64,000 nucleotides of DNA. Origin: Clostridium sp. GTDB lineage: Bacteria > Bacteroidota > Bacteroidia > Bacteroidales > Muribaculaceae. Where the stretch lies: the NCBI GenBank assembly GCA_023663805.1, contig JAMPGR010000001.1, positions 245,862-309,861 on the forward strand, written 5' to 3'. The translations under genes and the position numbers were made by a program. Below, piece by piece: positions 18,123-26,290 of this stretch. The stretch's first letter is position 1; each line of letters begins with the position of its first letter. Below the pieces are notes generated by a model, which was not told where the DNA came from, did not search any database, and was given only the letters and a program-made list of their open reading frames with translations.

Positions 18123-19290
18123 TTCGGTCAGGCATATTATCCTGGGGTCGGTCAGCCGGGGATGGGATTTCCTGACACGGCGCAAACTTTATGTCGGGAT
18201 GTTCTGCGTCCCGCTGTTCTGCGCCGTATTCTTCCTGACGCTGATGAGCGAGGGTCTGCCTCTGCGTACCCCCGTCGGGGTCGTCGACCTCGACCACTCG
18301 TCGGTGTCGCGCCAGATGACCCGCTCGATCGGGAGTGCCCAGTTGCTCAGTATCGCCGAACAGCCGACCGACTACCATTCTGCCCTGACTGACGTCCAGA
18401 GCGGCCGAATCTTCGGGTTCTTTCTGATTCCGGTCGATTTCCAGAAAGACCTGGTAGCAGGACGCAAACCGACGCTGACCTTCTACTCTAACATGACCTA
18501 TTTCGTTCCGGGAACACTCTCGTTCAAAGGCTTCAAGACCGTCGCAGTCTCGACCGCCGGGGGTGTTGCGATAACGAAGATGCAGTCGCTCGGGGTGACC
18601 GACGAATCGACCCTGACCGACATGATCCAGCCGATCCATTTCCAGGTCCACGGCCTCCACAACCCCTGGACAAACTATTCGGTCTACCTGTCGAACTCGT
18701 TCATTCCCGGGGCTCTGGCCCTGATGATCGTGCTGATGACAGCCTTCTCGATTTGTGTCGAGATAAAGGATGGAACATCGGTCGAATGGCTGGGCCGCGC
18801 CGACGGATCGATGGTCATCGCGCTCTTCGGCAAACTTCTTCCGCAGACCGCGATATGGACCTTGATCGGATGGGCATGCCAGGGGATGATCTTCGGTTTC
18901 TGCAACTTCCCGCTGAACAACCATCCGGCCCATATGCTCCTGGCGATGCTGCTTCTGGTCATCAGTTGCCAGGGATTCGCCGTGACAATCTGCGAGATTA
19001 TTCCGAACCTCCGCATGGCGCTGTCGGTCAACGCCCTCCTCGGAATCCTCGCCTTCTCTGTCGCAGCCTTCTCCTTCCCGGTTCAGAGCATGTATGGCCC
19101 GATAGCAATATTCAGTTATATCCTCCCGATACGCTACTATTTCCTGATCTATGCAGACCAGGCCCTGAACGGAATTCCAATCTACTGGTCGCGATGGTAC
19201 TACGTCGCGATGCTCGCCATAGCCGCCCTCCCCTTCCTCGGCCTGCGGAAACTGAGAAACCACTGTCTCCGCCCGGTCTATATCCCCTGA
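18115..19290 (+). CDS. ABC-2-type transport permease (first of a pair)
   Basis: This 391-residue inner-membrane protein has one N-terminal membrane helix, a large extracytoplasmic domain (about residues 45-195) and five or so C-terminal helices, the layout of ABC-2-type permeases related to YhhJ/YhiH. The extracytoplasmic domain contains the usual VGVVDLDHSSVSR segment. It is a paralogue of the next gene, and together they would form a heterodimer. No ATP-binding subunit is fused to it or encoded nearby. Confidence 0.85.
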   Translation: MNNSVRHIILGSVSRGWDFLTRRKLYVGMFCVPLFCAVFFLTLMSEGLPLRTPVGVVDLDHSSVSRQMTRSIGSAQLLSIAEQPTDYHSALTDVQSGRIFGFFLIPVDFQKDLVAGRKPTLTFYSNMTYFVPGTLSFKGFKTVAVSTAGGVAITKMQSLGVTDESTLTDMIQPIHFQVHGLHNPWTNYSVYLSNSFIPGALALMIVLMTAFSICVEIKDGTSVEWLGRADGSMVIALFGKLLPQTAIWTLIGWACQGMIFGFCNFPLNNHPAHMLLAMLLLVISCQGFAVTICEIIPNLRMALSVNALLGILAFSVAAFSFPVQSMYGPIAIFSYILPIRYYFLIYADQALNGIPIYWSRWYYVAMLAIAALPFLGLRKLRNHCLRPVYIP

Positions 19291-19331
19291 TTAACCCTCT
19301 CCACCAAACCAACTGAACAAGCAAAAAAGTC

Positions 19332-20570
19332 ATGGCATTCTTCCGCAACATATCGAACTGGCTGGCGATGCTCTTCCGGGTATGGCGCCGCGAGTTCTGG
19401 CTGGTCATCCATGACCAGGGCGTACTGATTTTCTTCCTCCTTCTGCCGACCCTCTATCCGATTGTATACACCCTGATCTATAACCCGGAGATTGTCGAGA
19501 AACTCCCGATTGCCGTCGTCGACCAGTCGCGCACAGCCGCCAGCCGCGAACTGATCCGGACTGTTGGTGCGACCCAGTCGATTTCGGTCGACTACTTCCC
19601 GCCGACCCTCGCAGAGGCCCGTGAGCGGATGAACAGCCACGACGTCTTCGGCGTCATGGTAATCCCCGAAGACTATGCCCGCCGCCTCGGCGGCGGCGAG
19701 CAGGCCGTCGTTCCGTTCTACTCAGACATGAGCCTGCTGATTCGCTACCGCGCCTATCTCCAGACCCTGACGAACCTCGAGATATCGCTCGGCTCAGCAA
19801 TCCAAATCGAAAAAATCGATGCCGCCGGCCTGCTCGGTACGACACTCGTCGGCGGAAACGACGCGACCCCGCTCGAGGCCGAGTCGATCATGCTCGGCGA
19901 TCCGACCTCCGGCTTCGCATCGTTTGTCATCCCCGGAATACTCGTTCTGATACTCCAGCAGAGTATGGTGCTCGGTGTCCTGATGCTCGGCGGAGCAGCC
20001 GCGAGCCGGCGCCGCCGCAACGGCGGAATCGACCCACTGGCCATCCCCGCACCTCCCGGGGCCTCGCTTCTGGGACGTATGCTCTGCTATCTGGCGATCT
20101 ACATCCCGCTGATCATCTATATCCTCGAGATTGTACCGAACATCTTCTCCCTGCCCCATATGGGGAATCCCTGGCACTACCTGATGCTGATACTCCCTAT
20201 GATGATTGCCTCGGTCTTCTTCGGCGAGACGCTCTCTCCGCTGGTAACCGAACGGGAGTCGTCGTTTGCGGTATTCGTCGTCAGTTCGGTTATCTTCCTC
20301 TTCCTCTCGGGGCTGACATGGCCGCGCTTCTCGATGAACGGCTTCTGGTATGCGCTCGGAAGCATAGTCCCGGCGACCTGGGGCCTCGAAGGATTCGTCC
20401 GCATGAATTCGAACGGCGCCGACATCGCCAGCCAGCAGACACCGCTGCTGATGCTCTGGGGGCTCGCCATCCTCTATTTCATAACAGCCTATCTGCTGAC
20501 ACGCTACCGCCTCGCCCCGGCGCGACGCCTTCGTCATAACTCATCATCAACCATTTCAACCCCCGACTGA
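19332..20570 (+). CDS. ABC-2-type transport permease (second of a pair)
   Basis: This 412-residue protein has the same layout as its upstream neighbour: an N-terminal helix, an extracytoplasmic domain with IAVVDQSRTAASREL, and a C-terminal bundle of membrane helices. A segment LGGAAASRRRRNG resembles the cytoplasmic loop that contacts the ATPase in other family members. It follows the first permease by 41 bases and ends three bases before polA. No Walker A or signature motif occurs in either permease. Confidence 0.85.
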   Translation: MAFFRNISNWLAMLFRVWRREFWLVIHDQGVLIFFLLLPTLYPIVYTLIYNPEIVEKLPIAVVDQSRTAASRELIRTVGATQSISVDYFPPTLAEARERMNSHDVFGVMVIPEDYARRLGGGEQAVVPFYSDMSLLIRYRAYLQTLTNLEISLGSAIQIEKIDAAGLLGTTLVGGNDATPLEAESIMLGDPTSGFASFVIPGILVLILQQSMVLGVLMLGGAAASRRRRNGGIDPLAIPAPPGASLLGRMLCYLAIYIPLIIYILEIVPNIFSLPHMGNPWHYLMLILPMMIASVFFGETLSPLVTERESSFAVFVVSSVIFLFLSGLTWPRFSMNGFWYALGSIVPATWGLEGFVRMNSNGADIASQQTPLLMLWGLAILYFITAYLLTRYRLAPARRLRHNSSSTISTPD

Positions 20571-20573
20571 CCT

Positions 20574-23321
20574 ATGGAAGAAAAACGTCTGTTCCTCCTC
20601 GACGCCTATGCCCTGATATACCGCGCCTACTATGCCCTGATCCGCAATCCCCGCATCACGTCTAAAGGGGTCAACGTCTCGGCCGTGTTCGGTTTCTGCA
20701 ATACGCTCGACGAGATCCTCAGGAAGGAGAACCCGACCCATATCGCCGTCTGTTTCGACCCGGTCGGCGGGACGACCTTCCGCCACGAGATGTACAGCGA
20801 ATATAAAGCCGGCCGCGACAAACAGCCCGAAGACATAACCCTCGCCGTACCCCTAATCAAGGAACTGCTCGCTGCCTACCGGATTCCGGTCGTCGAGGTT
20901 CCGGGCTACGAGGCCGACGACGTGATCGGAACGTTGTCGCGCATGGCCGAGAAGGATGGATACACGACCTATATGATGACTCCCGACAAGGACTACGGGC
21001 AACTGGTCACGGACCGCGTCATGATGTACCGCCCGTCGCTTCGCGGCGAAGGATTCGAGATCCGCGGTCCGCGCGAGGTCTGCGAACGCTACGGCATCAG
21101 CCGTCCGTCGCAGGTGATCGACCTGCTCGCCCTCGAGGGTGACGCGAGCGACAATATCCCCGGATGTCCGGGAGTCGGGGAGAAGACCGCCGTCAAACTG
21201 ATCGCCGAGTTCGACAATGTCGCGAACCTAATCGAACACGCCGACAGCCTGAAAGGTGCACTTCAGAAGAAAATCAAAGAGAACGCCGACAAAATTCTCT
21301 TCTCTAAGGATCTCGCAACGATCCGAACCGACGCTCCCCTCGGCGAACTGACCGTCGATGACCTCGTACGCCGCGAGGAGAATCCCGAAGCCCTGGCCGA
21401 CCTGTTCGGACGCCTCGAATTCCGAACCTTTCTGAACCGTCTGAGAAACCGGACTGCAACCGCCAAAACCGAAGCCTCTCCACGTTCCTCGACGAAAGAG
21501 AACAGTTCAGGCCAAACTCCCTCGCTTTTCGACATTCCGGCAGAAGAAGAGACAGCCGAACCGGCTACTCCAGCACAGATGATCGCCGGAGATTACACCC
21601 GTGTCGACACCGTCGCCGGGGTCCTCGAGGCAATCGAAAAAGCCGCGCGCGCCGAAAGCGTCGGATTCGCCCTGCTGTCGCGCGGCGCGGCGGTCATGCA
21701 GTCGTCGCTCGTCGCCGTCGCCCTGTCTGATGCGCCCGGACGCGCCGTCGCGCTCTGGCTTCCGGAAGAGGAGGAGGACCGCCGACGAATCATCGCTGCG
21801 CTGACGCCCCTTTTCAGCAACGGAGAGACACTTCTCTGCGGCCACGACATAAAGCGCTCAATTCTTCTACTTCGCCGCGAGGGGATTGATATCTCACCGC
21901 GTTACTTCGACACGGCGATCGCCCACTATCTGATCGAACCCGAGATGAAACACACCCCCGACTGGCTAGCGACGAAATATCTCGACACCGAACTCCCGTC
22001 CTCAGACGCCGATATGACACTCCGCGCCTGCGCTCTGGCCGATATTGCCCTGAGACTCCGGCGTCCGCTGAGCGACGAAATCGGTCGTCTCGGGCTGACA
22101 TCGCTGATGGATGACATCGAACTGCCGTTCGCACGCGTTCTGGCCTCGATGGAATGGGAGGGTGTCAGGATCGATGTCGGCGAACTCCGCCGTCTGTCGG
22201 AGGAATACACCGCGCGTCTGAGCGGAATGGAAGAGGAGGTCTACCGCCTCGCCGGAACGAAATTCAATATCGGGTCCCCCGCTCAGGTCGGCGAAATTCT
22301 TTTCGACCGTATGCAGATCAACCCCTCGGCGAAACGGACGAAAAAAGGAGCATATTCGACAACGGAAGAGATTCTCTCGAAATACCGTCACGATTATCCT
22401 ATCGTTGACCTGATCCTGAAGATTCGCGCACTGAAGAAACTGCTGGCAACCTATATCGATGCCTTGCCGTCACTTATTAACCCCGAAACCGGTAAGATTC
22501 ATACGACCTTCAACCAGACCCTGACAGCGACCGGACGCATCTCCTCGGCCGACCCGAATCTCCAGAACATACCGATCCGGACCGACGACGGACGCGAGAT
22601 ACGCCGCGCCTTCGTCGCCGACCCGGGAGACTTGTTCATGAGTGCCGACTATTCCCAGATAGAACTCCGACTGATGGCTGACTTCAGCGGCGATCCCCAT
22701 ATGATCGAGGCCTTCCTCTCGGGGGCGGACATCCACCGAGCAACCGCCGCGAAGATCTATCATATCCCCCTCGACGAAGTGACCGACAACCAGCGGCGCA
22801 ACGCGAAGACCGCCAACTTCGGGATTATCTACGGAATCTCCGCCTTCGGGCTCTCGGAACGGCTTGGCATCCCCCGCAGCGAAGCGAAGATGCTGATCGA
22901 AGGATATCTCGAGACCTACCCGAAGGTTAAGGAATATATGGAACGGAATGTCGAAAACGCGCGCCGCGACGGTTACGTCACAACCGTTATGGGGCGCCGC
23001 CGCCTCCTGCCTGATATCAACAGCCGGAGCGCCGTCATGCGCGGCTTCTCGGAGCGAAACGCAGTGAACGCCCCCCTGCAAGGGAGCGCCGCCGACATAA
23101 TAAAACGGGCAATGATCGACATCGACCGCGAAATCTCGGCCCGCGGACTACGTTCGCGGATGATCATGCAGGTCCATGACGAGCTGATTTTCAATGTCGT
23201 TCCGGAGGAACTGACGATGATGCAGGAACTGGTCGTCAGATTGATGGAGTCGGCCTACAGCGGCCGCGTTCCGTTAGAGGTATCGGCTGGCGTCGGCTCT
23301 AACTGGCTGGAGGCTCACTGA
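20574..23321 (+). CDS. polA: DNA polymerase I with apparently inactive proofreading domain
   Basis: This 915-residue protein fills RNA-primer gaps and repairs DNA. The N-terminal 5' nuclease domain (LLDAYALIYRAYYAL, then VPGYEADDVIGTL) and the C-terminal polymerase domain are intact: motif A SADYSQIELRLMA, motif B RRNAKTANFGIIYG and motif C MQVHDEL. The middle 3'-5' exonuclease domain lacks its catalytic acids: the DxE position reads FALLSR (about residue 364), the NxxxD position reads GHDIKRS (about 423), and the YxxxD position reads CALADIA (about 485). It also looks shortened. The gene lies three bases after the permease and meets the Rpn gene tail to tail with a seven-base overlap. Confidence 0.93.
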   Translation: MEEKRLFLLDAYALIYRAYYALIRNPRITSKGVNVSAVFGFCNTLDEILRKENPTHIAVCFDPVGGTTFRHEMYSEYKAGRDKQPEDITLAVPLIKELLAAYRIPVVEVPGYEADDVIGTLSRMAEKDGYTTYMMTPDKDYGQLVTDRVMMYRPSLRGEGFEIRGPREVCERYGISRPSQVIDLLALEGDASDNIPGCPGVGEKTAVKLIAEFDNVANLIEHADSLKGALQKKIKENADKILFSKDLATIRTDAPLGELTVDDLVRREENPEALADLFGRLEFRTFLNRLRNRTATAKTEASPRSSTKENSSGQTPSLFDIPAEEETAEPATPAQMIAGDYTRVDTVAGVLEAIEKAARAESVGFALLSRGAAVMQSSLVAVALSDAPGRAVALWLPEEEEDRRRIIAALTPLFSNGETLLCGHDIKRSILLLRREGIDISPRYFDTAIAHYLIEPEMKHTPDWLATKYLDTELPSSDADMTLRACALADIALRLRRPLSDEIGRLGLTSLMDDIELPFARVLASMEWEGVRIDVGELRRLSEEYTARLSGMEEEVYRLAGTKFNIGSPAQVGEILFDRMQINPSAKRTKKGAYSTTEEILSKYRHDYPIVDLILKIRALKKLLATYIDALPSLINPETGKIHTTFNQTLTATGRISSADPNLQNIPIRTDDGREIRRAFVADPGDLFMSADYSQIELRLMADFSGDPHMIEAFLSGADIHRATAAKIYHIPLDEVTDNQRRNAKTANFGIIYGISAFGLSERLGIPRSEAKMLIEGYLETYPKVKEYMERNVENARRDGYVTTVMGRRRLLPDINSRSAVMRGFSERNAVNAPLQGSAADIIKRAMIDIDREISARGLRSRMIMQVHDELIFNVVPEELTMMQELVVRLMESAYSGRVPLEVSAGVGSNWLEAH

Positions 23322-24235
23322 ATCCGTTCAATTTCCTGAATAGACAGCCCTGTCGCATCAACAATCTCGGCAGTCGGCATTCCGTGTAACTTTAGTCTGC
23401 GCGCTATTTCGACTGCCTTGTTTTTCTCGCCGACTTCAATCCCTTCTGCTCTGCCCTCGGCTCTGCCCTCGGCTCTGCCCTCGGCTCTGCCCTCGGCTCT
23501 GCCTGCCTCAAGTCCGATTTCTCTTGCCGTTGTCAGAGTGTTATCATAATCACGCATAACTTTCAGCGAGGTCTCGTATGCACAGCGCTCTTCCGGACTG
23601 AACCGCGCTATCTCTGCAGCGCGAAAGAATCTCTCGTATACCCTGCCTTGAAACTCAGCCGGTCTCTCGCTCAGTTTTGCCAGATTTTTTATCAGAAAAA
23701 GTATCTGGTCGGATATTCCGTTCAGCTCCCCTATTTCTTTATTGAATTTCGGCATCTCCAGATAGATATAGGTCAGATTATCGTAACTAATATCCTTTTT
23801 CTTGATATCCATTATTTTGTTAACATGCTTATAATCTGGATCGCCAATATATCTGTCCATAACGAAATTGAGCATTGCGATGGTATATATGGGGGGCAAC
23901 TGATAATCCCACTCACCTTTTTTTGCAGCAGCCTGTATCAGGAACGAGGAATAGAATATTGTCCGGTCGACAAAATACCGTTGGTAGGCATTCTGCATTT
24001 CGACAATGATATGTGTTCCCTCCGAAGTCGTGCAATACAAGTCGTAGATAGCCTTGCGATCATCCGGTGTTTTTCCGAAAATCTCGGTGTTATTATAGGA
24101 AATATCGATGATCTCGGGTGCATCATCGAGTATTGCGTTGAGGAACAGAATAAGAAATTCCTTATTGGCGGGAGTGCCAAACAGAACCTTGAACCCAAAA
24201 TCAGTGAACGGATAGATATATCTTTCAGTACACAT
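23315..24235 (-). CDS. Rpn-family PD-(D/E)XK nuclease / putative transposase
   Basis: This 306-residue protein belongs to the Rpn (recombination-promoting nuclease) group, which is abundant and often multicopy in gut Bacteroidales. The start YIYPFTDFGFKVLFG is characteristic, and the nuclease core is visible as IYDLYC followed by IIVEMQ, the D...ExQ form of the PD-(D/E)XK site. Near the C-terminus five RAEG repeats form a charged helix before a final helix. The base composition is clearly lower in GC than its neighbours, consistent with acquisition. Related E. coli Rpn proteins are DNA endonucleases that promote recA-independent recombination; some act in phage defence. No inverted repeats or target duplications were seen around it. 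Confidence 0.88.
   Translation of the reverse strand: MCTERYIYPFTDFGFKVLFGTPANKEFLILFLNAILDDAPEIIDISYNNTEIFGKTPDDRKAIYDLYCTTSEGTHIIVEMQNAYQRYFVDRTIFYSSFLIQAAAKKGEWDYQLPPIYTIAMLNFVMDRYIGDPDYKHVNKIMDIKKKDISYDNLTYIYLEMPKFNKEIGELNGISDQILFLIKNLAKLSERPAEFQGRVYERFFRAAEIARFSPEERCAYETSLKVMRDYDNTLTTAREIGLEAGRAEGRAEGRAEGRAEGRAEGIEVGEKNKAVEIARRLKLHGMPTAEIVDATGLSIQEIERIQ
23449..23508 (-). repeat. 12-bp tandem repeat inside the Rpn-family gene
   Basis: Four perfect 12-base units (CTCTGCCCTCGG on the plus strand) plus partial units encode the repeated tetrapeptide RAEG. Because the period is a multiple of three, gain or loss of units by slippage leaves the frame intact. Confidence 0.92.
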
Positions 24236-24276
24236 AAGCCTTTAATATTTTATAACGTCCGGATTAGAAATATAAG

Positions 24277-24747
24277 TTACTCGTTCAGGAGGGCGACAGC
24301 CTCGGCGGCGATTCCCTCGCCACGGCCTGTGAATCCGAGCCGTTCGGTTGTCGTCGCCTTGACAGAGACACGGTCGACGGCGAGCCCCATGACCGAGGCT
24401 ATCGACTCGCGCATCTGTCCGATATAGGGCGCCAGCTTCGGTTTCTGGGCGATAATCGTCAGGTCGACGTTCGAAACACTGTAGCCCCGCTCGCCGAGCA
24501 TCCGGCAGACAGCCTCGAGCAGACGCCGCGAATCGGCCCCTTTATAGGCCGGATCGGTTTCGGGAAAGTGATATCCTATGTCGCCGAGGGCGGCGGCGCC
24601 GAGAAGGGCATCGCAGAGGGCGTGGAGCGCGACGTCGGCGTCGCTGTGGCCGAGCAGACCGAGTTCTGAGTCGACACGGACACCGCAAAGCCAGAGTTCG
24701 CGGTTCGCTGCGAAACGATGGACATCGAAACCTGTTCCTATTCTCAT
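24277..24747 (-). CDS. ispF: 2-C-methyl-D-erythritol 2,4-cyclodiphosphate synthase
   Basis: IspF closes the cyclodiphosphate ring in the non-mevalonate isoprenoid pathway in the cytoplasm. The 156-residue protein begins [12 protein letters not shown] and carries the zinc ligands D8, H10 and H42 ([12 protein letters not shown]), plus [16 protein letters not shown] near the end. The length matches the family. The open frame extends to 24888, but the extra 47 residues are out-of-frame porV sequence, so the ATG at 24747 was chosen. It starts 13 bases after the porV stop codon and is probably co-transcribed with it. Confidence 0.95.
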   Translation of the reverse strand: MRIGTGFDVHRFAANRELWLCGVRVDSELGLLGHSDADVALHALCDALLGAAALGDIGYHFPETDPAYKGADSRRLLEAVCRMLGERGYSVSNVDLTIIAQKPKLAPYIGQMRESIASVMGLAVDRVSVKATTTERLGFTGRGEGIAAEAVALLNE

Positions 24748-24760
24748 AGCCTCAGACTGT

Positions 24761-25957
24761 TTAGCGGCGGCGCCCGAAGAGGTCGCGGAGACCGTCCATA
24801 TCGAACGAGAGGGTGAAACGGAGTGTCTGGTCGAGCGGCGAACTCTGGGCCGTCGCGAGCATATAGGAGGCATCGAGGCGGATGACATTCAGCGAGAATC
24901 CCGCACCCATGGCGAAATACTGGCGGTTCCCTTTCATCGCGTTCTCATAGAAATAGCCCGCGCGGAGGAAGAATTGCTGGTTGTAACTGTATTCGCCGCC
25001 GAGCGACCACATAATCTCGCGCAACTCCTCCTTGAATCCGCCCGGAGCGTCACTGAAGGATTTGAAGATTCCGGTGATTGACGACATGTTCTCCCACTTC
25101 TCGAGAGCATCGAGATACTGCTGCTGACCCTCGGTTGTCTCGGTGTCGAAGTCGCGTTCGCGCGGGCGGGCCGGAACGAGCAGTTTGTTCGCGTCGAGGT
25201 TGATCGAGAGATTGTGGTAGTCAGCCAGAGGGAAGGTGAAGGAGGTTCCGATGCGGAGATTCGTCGGGAGGAACGCGGGATCTTCGCCGTGGTTGTAGGA
25301 GAGCTTCGAGCCGATGTTCGAGATGTCCCATCCCCATGACCACTGGCACTCGTTCCGTCCGATCATCGGATAGGTCGTATAGTAGCCCGCGATGTCGGCG
25401 GAGAAGGCCGACGCGCCGGTCGACTGGTCGCCGGCGTATGAATCGGAGAAGCCGAGGTCTGAATAGATATAGCGGAAGACGACACCCATCGAGAATTTCT
25501 CCGAGAGTTTTCGCGAGTAGCCGATATCGAACGACATTTCGTAGGGATTCAGAGTTTGTCCCGACGAAGGATCGAGCGTCGAGGTCGTCACCTCGCCGAG
25601 GGAGAAATAGCGGAGCGAGGCACTGACCGCCTGGTTGTCACCGCTGCCGATCTTCCAGTATCCGGCGAGGTTCGCCAGGAAGATGTCGTTAACGAGTTTG
25701 CGGAGCCAGGGAGTATAACTGAGCGATACGCCGCCGTTCGAATAGGCGAAGGCATATTTCGATGGGTTCCAGTACTGGGAGTTGACATCGGGGTCAGTCG
25801 CCGCGCCGATGTCGCCCATCGAGGCGCCGCGGGCGTCGGGGGCGATATTGAGCGAGTTCACACCGGTCTGGATCGGGTTGAAGTCGTTTTTCTGGGCCAT
25901 AGCCGGAAGGGCGGCCATGACAATCAGGAGCAGAGAGGCTATGATTGATTTCTTCAT
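24761..25957 (-). CDS. porV: PorV/LptO, type IX secretion outer-membrane protein
   Basis: This 398-residue outer-membrane beta-barrel belongs to the FadL-like PorV family. It begins with a signal peptide ([22 protein letters not shown]) and continues with the family signature [18 protein letters not shown] and [10 protein letters not shown]. PorV shuttles type IX cargo with a C-terminal signal from the translocon to the attachment complex on the cell surface. No other type IX gene is in the window, and none of the exported proteins here shows an obvious type IX C-terminal domain to my eye. ispF follows after 13 bases. A terminator-like hairpin (26035-26063) precedes the gene. Confidence 0.92.
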   Translation of the reverse strand: MKKSIIASLLLIVMAALPAMAQKNDFNPIQTGVNSLNIAPDARGASMGDIGAATDPDVNSQYWNPSKYAFAYSNGGVSLSYTPWLRKLVNDIFLANLAGYWKIGSGDNQAVSASLRYFSLGEVTTSTLDPSSGQTLNPYEMSFDIGYSRKLSEKFSMGVVFRYIYSDLGFSDSYAGDQSTGASAFSADIAGYYTTYPMIGRNECQWSWGWDISNIGSKLSYNHGEDPAFLPTNLRIGTSFTFPLADYHNLSINLDANKLLVPARPRERDFDTETTEGQQQYLDALEKWENMSSITGIFKSFSDAPGGFKEELREIMWSLGGEYSYNQQFFLRAGYFYENAMKGNRQYFAMGAGFSLNVIRLDASYMLATAQSSPLDQTLRFTLSFDMDGLRDLFGRRR

Positions 25958-26021
25958 CGTTATCGTTTGAATTACACAATATATAACTGAGAAAACGGGC
26001 GAATATTGTGGAACAGGGGTT

Positions 26022-26144
26022 AAAAAGAGTGACAGCCTGCCGCGACATCTCGTCGCAGCAGGCCGCCCATACTTTCATCATCAATAAATCAATCTAAACC
26101 TAATCAATCTTTCTAACTCATGCGTCAACCCTCATCGAGGTTGA
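26022..26144 (-). ncRNA. Candidate small RNA or porV leader/attenuator
   Basis: A TAATTTTG -7 box at 26150-26157 predicts a minus-strand transcript from about 26144. The RNA would begin with a perfect 7-bp hairpin (arms 26139-26145 and 26124-26130), continue through an AT-rich linker, and end in an 11-bp GC-rich hairpin (arms 26058-26063/26052-26056 with 26042-26046/26035-26040) followed by a TCTTTTT run. A short frame MMKVWAACC could be translated across the terminator. Whether this is a free RNA or a leader that controls porV cannot be decided from sequence. Confidence 0.5.
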
Positions 26145-26149
26145 CATTG

Positions 26150-26157
26150 CAAAATTA
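26150..26157 (-). promoter_or_regulatory. -7 box for the porV-upstream transcript
   Basis: The minus strand reads TAATTTTG, an exact TAnnTTTG match; only a weak TTTC lies at about -33. Confidence 0.5.
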
Positions 26158-26229
26158 CGCATAGATTCCAACCCATTCAGAAAATCAATCTAAAAGAATG
26201 TTAAATCTGTTACACGATTGTTACAACGT

Positions 26230-26267
26230 AGCGCGGCCCGGCGTTCTTCCGAACGTCGGGCCGCGCT
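26230..26267 (-). terminator. secDF transcription terminator
   Basis: Arms 26230-26246 and 26251-26267 form a 17-bp stem with one G-T wobble and a four-base loop, 23 bases after the secDF stop codon. The following T-run is poor, so termination may rely on the very stable stem. Confidence 0.65.
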
Positions 26268-26290
26268 GTATTTATCGGAATCGGAGCGAA

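Larger units (their letters stand above)
25958..26290 (-). other. 333-base gap between secDF and porV
   Basis: This gap holds no convincing protein gene. Read on the minus strand it contains the secDF terminator (26230-26267), a TAATTTTG promoter box (26150-26157), a candidate small RNA or porV leader (26022-26144) that ends in a second hairpin with a T-run, and about 65 bases before the porV start without a clear promoter. Confidence 0.7.

Noticed and set aside
23449..23508. Possible CRISPR-like array
   Set aside because: The 12-base units are contiguous without spacers and lie in frame in a coding region.
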